DNA from: QHXW01 sp035297145
Lineage (GTDB): Bacteria; Acidobacteriota; Terriglobia; Bryobacterales; Bryobacteraceae
Length of the DNA: 64,000 bases
Direction of reading: 5' to 3'
Assembly (NCBI GenBank): GCA_035297145.1
Contig: DATGZN010000030.1
Span: 1-64,000, forward strand
The notes under the pieces were generated by a model. It saw only the letters and a list, made by a program, of their open reading frames with translations, was not told where the DNA came from and made no database searches. The position numbers were made by a program, and so were the translations under genes. Each line of letters opens with the position of its first letter. Positions within the stretch are counted from its first letter, which is position 1. Shown piece by piece: positions 57,019-64,000 of the stretch.

Positions 57019-57079
57019 GACCGCTATTGTCCAATGATTTGACGCAACAGCGCGAGCATAGGGGTTGTAGCATTTGAAG

Positions 57080-57574
57080 ATGCGCGCACGGCTCGCCACA
57101 CCCGATGATGCCGAGGCTATCGCACTCGTCTATAACGAAGGGATTGCCGACCGTACTGCAACGTTTGAAACGCGTCCGCGAACGGCGGAAGACGTGCGCG
57201 TTTGGTTCGACGGCAGACATCCAATTGTCGTTGTCGAGCAGGATGGCGCCGTAGTGGCATTCGCTTCCAGTTCCTCCTACCGCAACCGCGAATGCTACAC
57301 GGGGATCGCCGAGGCCTCTGTATATGTGGCAAGAGTGTGGCGAGGCCACGGCGCAGGACGCATGGCTCTCCAGGCGCTGATCGAGAGTGCCGAGCGAGCA
57401 GGCTATTGGAAATTGGTTTCCCGCATCTTCCCTGAGAATCACGCCAGCCGGCGCCTCATTCGGTCCTTAGGCTTCCGCGAAGTCGGAACCTACGAGAAAC
57501 ACGGGAAACTGGATGGCGTTTGGCGTGACGTGATTATCGTCGAGCGGCTGATTGAGGCAAATTTGCAGGATTAA
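57080..57574 (+). CDS. GNAT acetyltransferase, PAT/ArsN1-like
   Basis: A 164-residue GNAT enzyme of the phosphinothricin/methionine sulfoximine type: RLATPDDAEAIALVYNEGIA, TFETRPRTAEDV, GIAEASVYVARVWRGHGAGR (the acetyl-CoA loop), FPENHASRRLIRSLGFREVG, HGKLDGVWRDVIIVER. Relatives detoxify amino-acid-like herbicides or arsinothricin. The frame is open to TTG 57074. It overlaps the fucosidase gene by 4 bp convergently. Confidence 0.85.
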   Translation: MRARLATPDDAEAIALVYNEGIADRTATFETRPRTAEDVRVWFDGRHPIVVVEQDGAVVAFASSSSYRNRECYTGIAEASVYVARVWRGHGAGRMALQALIESAERAGYWKLVSRIFPENHASRRLIRSLGFREVGTYEKHGKLDGVWRDVIIVERLIEANLQD

Positions 57575-59064
57575 CGGATTCGTAGCGAGATCGCATAGTC
57601 GCAAGGTTTCTCGGCCGGCAGCTCGACATGCAAGCCGTCTTTGCTGCGCTGCCATTTGAGCTTCGCAGTGGAGCCAACGAGTTCAACACTCTTGATATCT
57701 GCTTTGGTATTAGACGCTCCGCTACCAAGCGATTTGATCATGAGTTTGTCATCCTGAGGCCACGCCAGCGCGATCGCGTACAGCGCGTCCTTCTGGGTCG
57801 TGAACCGGATGTCTTGAGACGTAAATGGGTGCCCGGCCGTATCCTTAAACGAGCCACCCACCACTTTCGTCGGACCTTCCCCGTATACAGCCCACGGTCT
57901 GGACCCATAGATGGCTTCCCCGTTGACGGAAAGCCATTGGCCGAGTTCCAGCAGAATTTTCTCCGCTTGTTCGGGAATGGTCCCGTCGGGTCGCGGGCCG
58001 ATGTTCAGAAGTAGCGCCCCGTTCTTGCTGACGATGTCCACCAGCTCACTGACCAGGGAATCCGCCGTCCGGAACTTTTCACCTTCGATATATCCCCAGG
58101 ACTTCTCGCCGATCGAGGTATCAGTCTGCCAGAATATCGGCCGCGGCTTATCGAGCTGCCCGCGCTCGATGTCGAGAACCGCGGCCTTGTCGGGAAAGGA
58201 CTTGTTTTTGTAGTTGATGGCCACGCCGCGCTTCCACTCCGCGCCGCGGTTGTAGTAGAAGGCCGCGAACTTCTGCAAGTACGACTGGAAGACTGGCTGC
58301 TCAATCCACCAATCGAACCAGACCAGCTCGGGCTGATACTTGTCCACGATCTCGGTGGTTCGGGCGAGCCAGTCTTTAAGGTAGGCTTCGTCCGGTTGCG
58401 TCTTATCGGGCTTGGCAGGGCCGTACAGGCCGGCGTAGCGCGGATCTTTCACGTCGGAGTCGAACGTCATGCCACCGTTGTAAAACCACCAGTGCTCTGC
58501 TCGATGCGACGATGCCCCAAAGTGCAAACCTTCGGCACGAACTGCCGATGCCAGCTCACCGACGACATCGCGCTTGGGCCCCATCTTGGCCGCGCTCCAG
58601 TCGGTAAAGCTGCAGTCGTACATAGGAAAGCCATCGTGATGCTCGGCCACCGGAACAACGTACTTTGCGCCGGACTTCCGAAAAACCTCTGCCCAGTGCC
58701 GGGCGTCGAAGTGTTCGGCGGTGAATCGCGGGATGAAATCCTTATAACCAAACTGGTTTTGCGGGCCAAACGTGGCGATGTGGTGCTTGAACGTAGCCTC
58801 TTTCTGTAGATACATATTGCGCGGATACCACTCGCTCTCGAACGCGGGCACGGAGTACACACCCCAGTGAATGAAGATGCCGAATTTGGCATCGCGATAC
58901 CAATCGGGCACCTGGTAGGCTTCGAGCGATTGCCAGTTGCCCTGGAATGGGCCCTGCGCGACGGTGTGATCGACGCGGCTCATGGCTTCCTTGATGCGCT
59001 CGTCGTACGTTTGCGCGAAGGCGGCCAGACTAAAAGCTAGCAGGCAAAGGCGACTCGGTCTCAT
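57571..59064 (-). CDS. GH29 alpha-L-fucosidase, secreted
   Basis: A 497-residue exported enzyme. Signal peptide 1-18 or so (LCLLAFSLAAFAQ). The GH29 fold is clear: WYRDAKFGIFIHWGVYSVPA, EWYPRNMY, YVVPVAEHHDGFPMYDC, and the nucleophile Asp in ELVWFDWWIEQP; a C-terminal beta domain follows. It removes alpha-L-fucose from glycans in the periplasm or outside. ATG 59064 begins the signal peptide; the frame is open to 59085. Divergent from the permease at 59163. Confidence 0.9.
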   Translation of the reverse strand: MRPSRLCLLAFSLAAFAQTYDERIKEAMSRVDHTVAQGPFQGNWQSLEAYQVPDWYRDAKFGIFIHWGVYSVPAFESEWYPRNMYLQKEATFKHHIATFGPQNQFGYKDFIPRFTAEHFDARHWAEVFRKSGAKYVVPVAEHHDGFPMYDCSFTDWSAAKMGPKRDVVGELASAVRAEGLHFGASSHRAEHWWFYNGGMTFDSDVKDPRYAGLYGPAKPDKTQPDEAYLKDWLARTTEIVDKYQPELVWFDWWIEQPVFQSYLQKFAAFYYNRGAEWKRGVAINYKNKSFPDKAAVLDIERGQLDKPRPIFWQTDTSIGEKSWGYIEGEKFRTADSLVSELVDIVSKNGALLLNIGPRPDGTIPEQAEKILLELGQWLSVNGEAIYGSRPWAVYGEGPTKVVGGSFKDTAGHPFTSQDIRFTTQKDALYAIALAWPQDDKLMIKSLGSGASNTKADIKSVELVGSTAKLKWQRSKDGLHVELPAEKPCDYAISLRIR

Positions 59065-59162
59065 GAATGTTTGCAAGTGTATCATCGACGGCGTCTATAT
59101 TTGTACGAACATCAGGGCGACTGGCTGCGTATACAATTGGCTACAAATCCGGAGGTGTGCTA

Positions 59163-61601
59163 ATGAGCATTTGGCTCGATCTTCGCTACGCTCTGCGGAT
59201 GCTTCGCCGGGCGCCTTCCTTGAGTGCAATCGTCATTCTGACCCTTGCCTTGTGCATCGGCGCCAATACCGCCATCTTCAGCGTCATTGACGCAACGTTG
59301 CTGCGGCCGTTGCCATATCCCGAACCGGACAGAATGGCTGGCATCGTGACGCATTTCCGATACCATGGCGAGGAGGGAGACCAGCGGGGCCAGACGGGCG
59401 CCACCTGGGAACTGGTGCGCGATCATGCCACCGATCTCGACGCCGCGGTTTACTCGGATGGCGCGGGTGGCGTCAATTTCGCTTCCGGCGGGACCGCGCA
59501 ATACGTCCAGCAGCAGCGCGTAGGCGCGGGGTTCTTCCGTGTCCTCGGAGTGCATCCTCAAATCGGGCGGGAGTTCACGCGCGATGAGGATCGCCCTGGA
59601 GGTCCCGCGGTCGTTGTTCTGAGCCATCACTTTTGGAGGCGAGTGTTTCACGAGGACGCGTCTATAGTCGGGCGATCCATCAATTTGCGCGGTGAGCCGT
59701 ATACCGTAGCCGGCGTCATGCCCGAGAACTTCCGTTCCGATGCCGCGGCTGACCTCTGGACGCCGCTGCGCCCTGCGACTACGGGTGAAGGCGGCGGCAT
59801 GAATTACGCCATCATCGCGCGATTGAAACCGGGCGTCACGTGGGCTCAGGCTGATAGCCAGATGGAAGCGGTGGGTGCGCGCGCCATCGAGGCAATGCAC
59901 GTTGGCAAGGAGGTTTCGGCGCGGATGCGCCTGGAGACTCTGCAACGGTACGAAACACAGGACACCAGACTCCCGCTCTTCATCGTCTGGGCCGCTGTAG
60001 GGCTGGTTTTACTGATCGGCTGCGCCAATGTCACGAGTTTGCTGCTAGCAAGAGGGAACACGCGTTCCCGGGAAATTGCGACGCGTCTGGCGCTGGGCGG
60101 AGGACGCCGGGTGGTGGCACGCCAGTTTCTTGTGGAAAGCTTCGTTCTGGCGGTTGCCGGCGGCGTAGCGGGATTGTTGGTCGCCGTCGCCGGCTTGCGT
60201 GGTTTGCAAGTACTGGCGGCGGATAGCTTTCCGATTGCCGATGTGAGCCTCAACGCCCGCGTTCTCATGGCGACCGCTAGTCTGGCGCTTCTATCAAGCC
60301 TGCTGGCCGGGATTTTTCCCGCGCTCGATGCCAGCGGCGTGGACATCCGCACAGCTCTGACCGAGGCAGGCGCTCGCGGCGTTGCGGGCGCGCGCAAGCG
60401 CTGGACGCGGAGGGTGCTGGTGTCGGGCGAGGTCGCTGTTGCGGTGGTCCTATTGATCGGCGCCGGACTGCTGGTCCGCACATTAGCGCATCTTTACCAA
60501 CTGCGGCCGGGATTTGATCCCGCAAATGTGATCACCGCCAGTTTTTCCCTTCAAGACGCGCGCTATGCTACGGCCCAGAAGGTGAACCAGCTTTTCGATT
60601 CCGGCCTGGTGCGCATGCGTGGGCTGCCCGGCGTCGAGTCGGCAGCCGTGGGGCTCAGTTTGCCATACCAGCGCGGCCTGAATGATGGGTTTCAACGTGT
60701 CGACGGCCCTGAGGCCGGCCCGGAAGGTCTGATCACCGACGTCAACTACGTCAGCCCCGACTATTTCCGTACGCTCCGAATCCCGTTACTCCGTGGTCGT
60801 GACTTCCGGGCGGGTGATGGTCCGAAGTCCGCGCCCGTGGCCATCGTGAACAATGCCTTCGCCAGAAAGTACCTCTCGAAACAGGAAGCGCTGGGCAGGC
60901 ATGTCGCCGTAGTCGATGCCGCACGTGAGATCGTCGGGCTCGTGGGCGACGTACAAGAAACGGCGGGTTGGGGCGACTTCGGTCCGCTCGGCGCAGTGCC
61001 CATGATTTACATTCCGGCATCGCAGACGGTCGACGGTTACTTGAATGTGGTGCATGTCTGGTTTTCGCCGAACTGGGTGGTCCGTTCCTCCGTCCCCGCA
61101 GAGGGCGTAACGCGCGCCATGCAGCAGGCGGCGTCCTCTGTAGATCCTCTGCTTCCGATTGCGAGCTTTCGCTCAATGCAGGAGCTTCGCTCACGATCCC
61201 TCGGCGAGCAACGGTTCCAATCCACATTGTTGGCCACGCTCTCCGGTCTGGCTTTGCTGCTCGCGGTAGTCGGCCTCTACGGTTTGATGTCGCAATCAGT
61301 TGTCGAGCGCAGGCGTGAAATCGGAATCCGGTTAGCGCTTGGCGCGAGCGTTGCCCGGGCGGTTCGCGATGCCGCTATTCCAGGCGTTTCTCTGGCTCTG
61401 GCAGGCGTGGTGGCAGGGTGTGTGTTCGCCGGCCTGTCGGTACGAGTTCTGCAGCACTTGCTGTGGGGTGTGAGCACAACCGACCCGCTTACGTTTGTCA
61501 GCGTGGCTTTCGGATTGCTGCTGGTAGCGGCATTTGCCAGCCTTATCCCCGCTCTGCGCATCACGCGCCTGAATCCCGCCGACACGCTGCGGGATGAGTA
61601 A
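59163..61601 (+). CDS. MacB/FtsX-type permease, ADOP family
   Basis: An 812-residue permease with the same layout as the two at 32375 and 34883: LALCIGANTAIFSVIDATLL, LLIGCANVTSLLLARGNTR, LALGGGRRVVARQ, LLLAVVGLYGLMSQSVVERR, LALGASVARAV. No ATPase gene nearby. GGAGGTGTGC upstream sets ATG 59163. Ends 8 bp before the convergent egtD stop. Confidence 0.88.
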   Translation: MSIWLDLRYALRMLRRAPSLSAIVILTLALCIGANTAIFSVIDATLLRPLPYPEPDRMAGIVTHFRYHGEEGDQRGQTGATWELVRDHATDLDAAVYSDGAGGVNFASGGTAQYVQQQRVGAGFFRVLGVHPQIGREFTRDEDRPGGPAVVVLSHHFWRRVFHEDASIVGRSINLRGEPYTVAGVMPENFRSDAAADLWTPLRPATTGEGGGMNYAIIARLKPGVTWAQADSQMEAVGARAIEAMHVGKEVSARMRLETLQRYETQDTRLPLFIVWAAVGLVLLIGCANVTSLLLARGNTRSREIATRLALGGGRRVVARQFLVESFVLAVAGGVAGLLVAVAGLRGLQVLAADSFPIADVSLNARVLMATASLALLSSLLAGIFPALDASGVDIRTALTEAGARGVAGARKRWTRRVLVSGEVAVAVVLLIGAGLLVRTLAHLYQLRPGFDPANVITASFSLQDARYATAQKVNQLFDSGLVRMRGLPGVESAAVGLSLPYQRGLNDGFQRVDGPEAGPEGLITDVNYVSPDYFRTLRIPLLRGRDFRAGDGPKSAPVAIVNNAFARKYLSKQEALGRHVAVVDAAREIVGLVGDVQETAGWGDFGPLGAVPMIYIPASQTVDGYLNVVHVWFSPNWVVRSSVPAEGVTRAMQQAASSVDPLLPIASFRSMQELRSRSLGEQRFQSTLLATLSGLALLLAVVGLYGLMSQSVVERRREIGIRLALGASVARAVRDAAIPGVSLALAGVVAGCVFAGLSVRVLQHLLWGVSTTDPLTFVSVAFGLLLVAAFASLIPALRITRLNPADTLRDE

Positions 61602-61609
61602 CCCGCCCG

Positions 61610-62572
61610 TTATTCAGCGATCAGGAGATTTTCGGCGAAAGGCCACTCATGGTCGATCCATCGAGCCTCGCACCGGAACCCCGCATCCGCGGCCATGGAG
61701 TTCACTTCGTCGAGAGAGTACTTGTGGCAGCTCTCGGTCCAAATGGTCTCGTTCTCCAGAATCGGGACGGAGATTCCCGCTTCCCGAACGGTCACCACTT
61801 GATCCCGCGTCGACCGCAGGTGCATTTCAATGCTCCGCGTCTCAAAATTGAATCGTGCCTCGTGCTCGAACTGTTCGATCACAAAATCCGCGCCGAGTTC
61901 GCGATTGATGCGTGCCAAAAGATTGAGGTTGAAGGCGGCGGTGACTCCCAGCGGATCGTCATAAGCCCGGATCAACTTGTCGATCGGTTTTTCGAGATCG
62001 GTGCCGAGCAGCAAAGCGTCGCCGGGCTGCAGGATCAGACGGACCTCGCGGAGAAAGTGAACATCCGCCGGCCGGTCGAAGTTTCCAATGGTACTTCCGA
62101 GGAACAATACCAGGATATGCTGGTCCCTCTGCCGGCGGGAAGCCACCTCTAACAATCCATCCAGGTATTCGCGCTCGAAGCCAACAATGCTGACGGCATC
62201 TATGTCGGACAACTCTCGCCGGCACATGGCGAGCGCTGTGGCCGAGATTTCGATGGGGTAATAGGACGTCGGCCGGTGCCGCGAAACCGCTTCCAGAATC
62301 CATCGCGTCTTCTTGCCGCTGCCGCTTCCCAGTTCCGCCACGACCATTGGTCCTGGAATACGCGCCACCATTTCGTGCGCGTAAGCGTGAAGCAGCCGTT
62401 CGTCGGCTCGGGTCAGGCCGTATTCCGAAAGTTCGCAAATCGCCTCAAACAGCCGCGAGCCGATGGGATCATACAAGTATTTCGAAGGCAGCTCTTTCTG
62501 TCCGGGTTTCGTCAATCCCCGGCACACGTCTGCGGCAAACTCAACGGGGGCATTCGCGATAATGGGGGTCAT
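61610..62572 (-). CDS. egtD: Histidine N-alpha-methyltransferase
   Basis: A 320-residue EgtD: GLTKPGQKELPSKYLYDPIG, FEAICELSEYGLTRADERLL, the AdoMet motif VVAELGSGSGKKTRWILEA, YYPIEIS, LFLGSTIGNFDR and AYDDPLGVTAAFNLNLLARI. It trimethylates histidine to hercynine with AdoMet, first step of ergothioneine synthesis. The ATG overlaps the egtB stop (ATGA), so the order is egtB-egtD in one transcript. No egtC, egtA or egtE in the window. Confidence 0.95.
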   Translation of the reverse strand: MTPIIANAPVEFAADVCRGLTKPGQKELPSKYLYDPIGSRLFEAICELSEYGLTRADERLLHAYAHEMVARIPGPMVVAELGSGSGKKTRWILEAVSRHRPTSYYPIEISATALAMCRRELSDIDAVSIVGFEREYLDGLLEVASRRQRDQHILVLFLGSTIGNFDRPADVHFLREVRLILQPGDALLLGTDLEKPIDKLIRAYDDPLGVTAAFNLNLLARINRELGADFVIEQFEHEARFNFETRSIEMHLRSTRDQVVTVREAGISVPILENETIWTESCHKYSLDEVNSMAADAGFRCEARWIDHEWPFAENLLIAE

Positions 62573-63885
62573 TCCGGCGTCTCCTCATTACTTACGCAGC
62601 GAAATCCCGCGTAGACGTACTGATAGTGCGGCTGAAACCAGTTGCGGAACGAACGGCGCAGCATGCACGCCCCGGTTCGCGTGGAGCCGCCCTTCATCAC
62701 GTAATGTTTGCCGTCGAAGAAATTGGCGGAGTAGCCCGGGTAAAACGGGAACGGCTGGAACCCATCGAAAGGTTCGAACACGCTGGAGGTCCACTCCCAT
62801 CCGTTTGCCAGCAGGCCGGCCACATCGAATGCGCTGCGCCCTCGTGGAAATGCATTTACGGGTGATGGCTCCCATTTTTGAAAATCAAAATACCCGTGAC
62901 GGCGGCCTGGCGCGTCCGATCCCCACGGGTACGGCCGCTCCGACTTCTGGTGAGATCCATAGGCGGCGCGGTGCCACTGCGCCTCGCTGGGCAACTTTTT
63001 TCCGGCCCAACGCGCATACGCGCTGGCTTCGGCGTGGCTCACGTAAACGGGCCACTCCGCGGGCAGAGGAATTTCCTCGAACATGGTTCGTTGAAACCAT
63101 TTCCCATCTCGCCGAAGCCAGAAAACCGGCTGTGTAACGTTTTGCTCAGTCTTCCAAGTCCAATTAGCGGGTGACCACAACGACTTGTCGTCGTAGCCAC
63201 CGGCATCCATGAACTGCTGATACTGGCCGTTCGTGACCTTGAACTGGTCGATGGCGAATGCTGGAACCGCGACCGAGTGCGCTTCATATTCGTTATCCCA
63301 GCCGAACGATGCCGGGTCGTTGTGAGAGAGCCCAAGCGTCGCTGAACCAGCCGGGATTTCGATCGTTCGGAACTCGACCGATCCCGCCGAAGACACCAGC
63401 GGCCCATACTGATGGGCTTTGTCCTCGAACGGCAACTGGTGCAGCATGTACGCCAGCGTCTCCGCGTGCATCAGCCGGTGTTCAATCGCCACGTTCAATA
63501 ACGTAGGTTCGCCGAAGCTATCTAGCGCCGCATCCAGGGTATTTCGCACACGGTTTACGTAACCGCGCACCTCGGCGGGCGAAGGCCAGTCCCCAGGCTG
63601 ATCGGACGGCAGCCCGCCATCCACCGGATCGATACCAAACGCAAACAACTGGTCGAACTGCGGATGAAATGGCTTGAAACCGGGGAGCCGCGCGCTGAAG
63701 AGATTCCAATCGAACGCCTCGAGGTGGCCAATGTAAAAAACAATCCGGTGCCGTTCCGGAATTGGCCGCGCGTAGAGCGCTTCCGGCCTAACCATTTCGA
63801 ACAGGCTATCGGTCTGGATCCGAGCATCGGCCAGGCGTGTCAATAGGTTATGCTGAACTTCCACTTGTGGTTGGATAGCGAGCAT
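62569..63885 (-). CDS. egtB: EgtB sulfoxide synthase (DinB - FGE-sulfatase fold)
   Basis: A 438-residue EgtB. The DinB half holds the iron ligands: His54 in FYIGHLEAFDW and the H136-RLM-H140-A-E142 set (EHRLMHAETLA). The FGE-sulfatase half is AFAIDQFKVTNGQYQQF, WPVYVSHAEASAYARWAGKK, LPSEAQWHRAA, VAGLLANGWEWTS, HYVMKGGSTRTG and QYVYAGFRC. It joins hercynine to a thiol with oxygen. The C-terminal aromatic pair resembles the type found in Chloracidobacterium, where cysteine may serve directly, as I recall. GCGGAGA sets ATG 63885; the frame is open to 63927. Confidence 0.93.
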   Translation of the reverse strand: MLAIQPQVEVQHNLLTRLADARIQTDSLFEMVRPEALYARPIPERHRIVFYIGHLEAFDWNLFSARLPGFKPFHPQFDQLFAFGIDPVDGGLPSDQPGDWPSPAEVRGYVNRVRNTLDAALDSFGEPTLLNVAIEHRLMHAETLAYMLHQLPFEDKAHQYGPLVSSAGSVEFRTIEIPAGSATLGLSHNDPASFGWDNEYEAHSVAVPAFAIDQFKVTNGQYQQFMDAGGYDDKSLWSPANWTWKTEQNVTQPVFWLRRDGKWFQRTMFEEIPLPAEWPVYVSHAEASAYARWAGKKLPSEAQWHRAAYGSHQKSERPYPWGSDAPGRRHGYFDFQKWEPSPVNAFPRGRSAFDVAGLLANGWEWTSSVFEPFDGFQPFPFYPGYSANFFDGKHYVMKGGSTRTGACMLRRSFRNWFQPHYQYVYAGFRCVSNEETPE

Positions 63886-64000
63886 CGGTATTCTCCGCAG
63901 CAGCAGCGATTGATTATAGATGACCATTGACCTGTCCCGGCGTCACAAAATAATGAGGAGTCGAGCGGAATAGTACCCTCGGGAAGGCCAGACAAATGTG

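Noticed and set aside
55855..57042. Plus-strand ORF (395 codons) opposite the MscS gene
   Set aside because: Composition is His/Arg/Gln-rich with no domain; the other strand has clear MscS motifs.

Overview
The window looks like chromosome of an acidobacterium, most like the Solibacter/Bryobacter branch, with a large defence island at its left end. The grounds are high GC, three long FtsX/MacB-type permeases of the kind duplicated across Acidobacteria, an Oar-like TonB receptor with an N-terminal carboxypeptidase-regulatory domain, an Hfq-like protein, a CADD-family folate protein, and an ergothioneine pair with a stand-alone EgtB/EgtD layout. The taxonomy is inferred from gene content only.

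Positions 1 to about 29,830 are a mobile, defence-rich island. From the left: (a) a helicase (cut by the window edge), a DUF1156 DNA methylase and a HEPN-DUF499 AAA+ ATPase, a tightly linked restriction-like trio; (b) an IetA/IetS-type AAA+ ATPase and subtilisin pair behind a clear promoter, followed after 39 bp by a bacterial ubiquitin-like cassette (tandem beta-grasp Ubl, DUF6791-ThiF E1, DUF6527), then an AlbA_2 protein and a truncated kinase-like protein; (c) on the minus strand, a three-gene operon joined by ATGA overlaps (HEPN protein, AlbA_2 protein, TIGR02391/Ymh-like protein) that I do not recognise as a named system; (d) small hypotheticals, a MerR regulator with a textbook operator in front of an outer-membrane protein, and an ArdC-like antirestriction protein; (e) Gabija (GajA and GajB); (f) a serine resolvase with a res-like site, small ORFs, four related palindromes, and a tyrosine integrase. 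The island ends in the 5' half of a tRNA-Leu(CAA) gene that keeps its promoter, so it is probably inserted in the anticodon arm of that gene; the other junction lies left of the window.

From about 29,830 to the end the sequence is ordinary chromosome. First come a decayed permease fragment and a 48-residue double-glycine leader-type peptide in front of a TPR/SPINDLY-type O-GlcNAc transferase, a possible uncharacterised modified-peptide cassette. Two ADOP permeases follow, then the conserved rpoN-hpf-rapZ block, a thioesterase, CADD, panB-panC, an Hfq-like protein, a GAF-ANTAR protein facing a degenerate receiver protein, an Oar-like receptor, a hutU-hutI-hutG operon without hutH, an S9 peptidase, an MscS channel, a GNAT enzyme, a GH29 fucosidase, a third permease, and egtB-egtD.

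All calls come from reading the sequence and from recalled family motifs; no searches were run.
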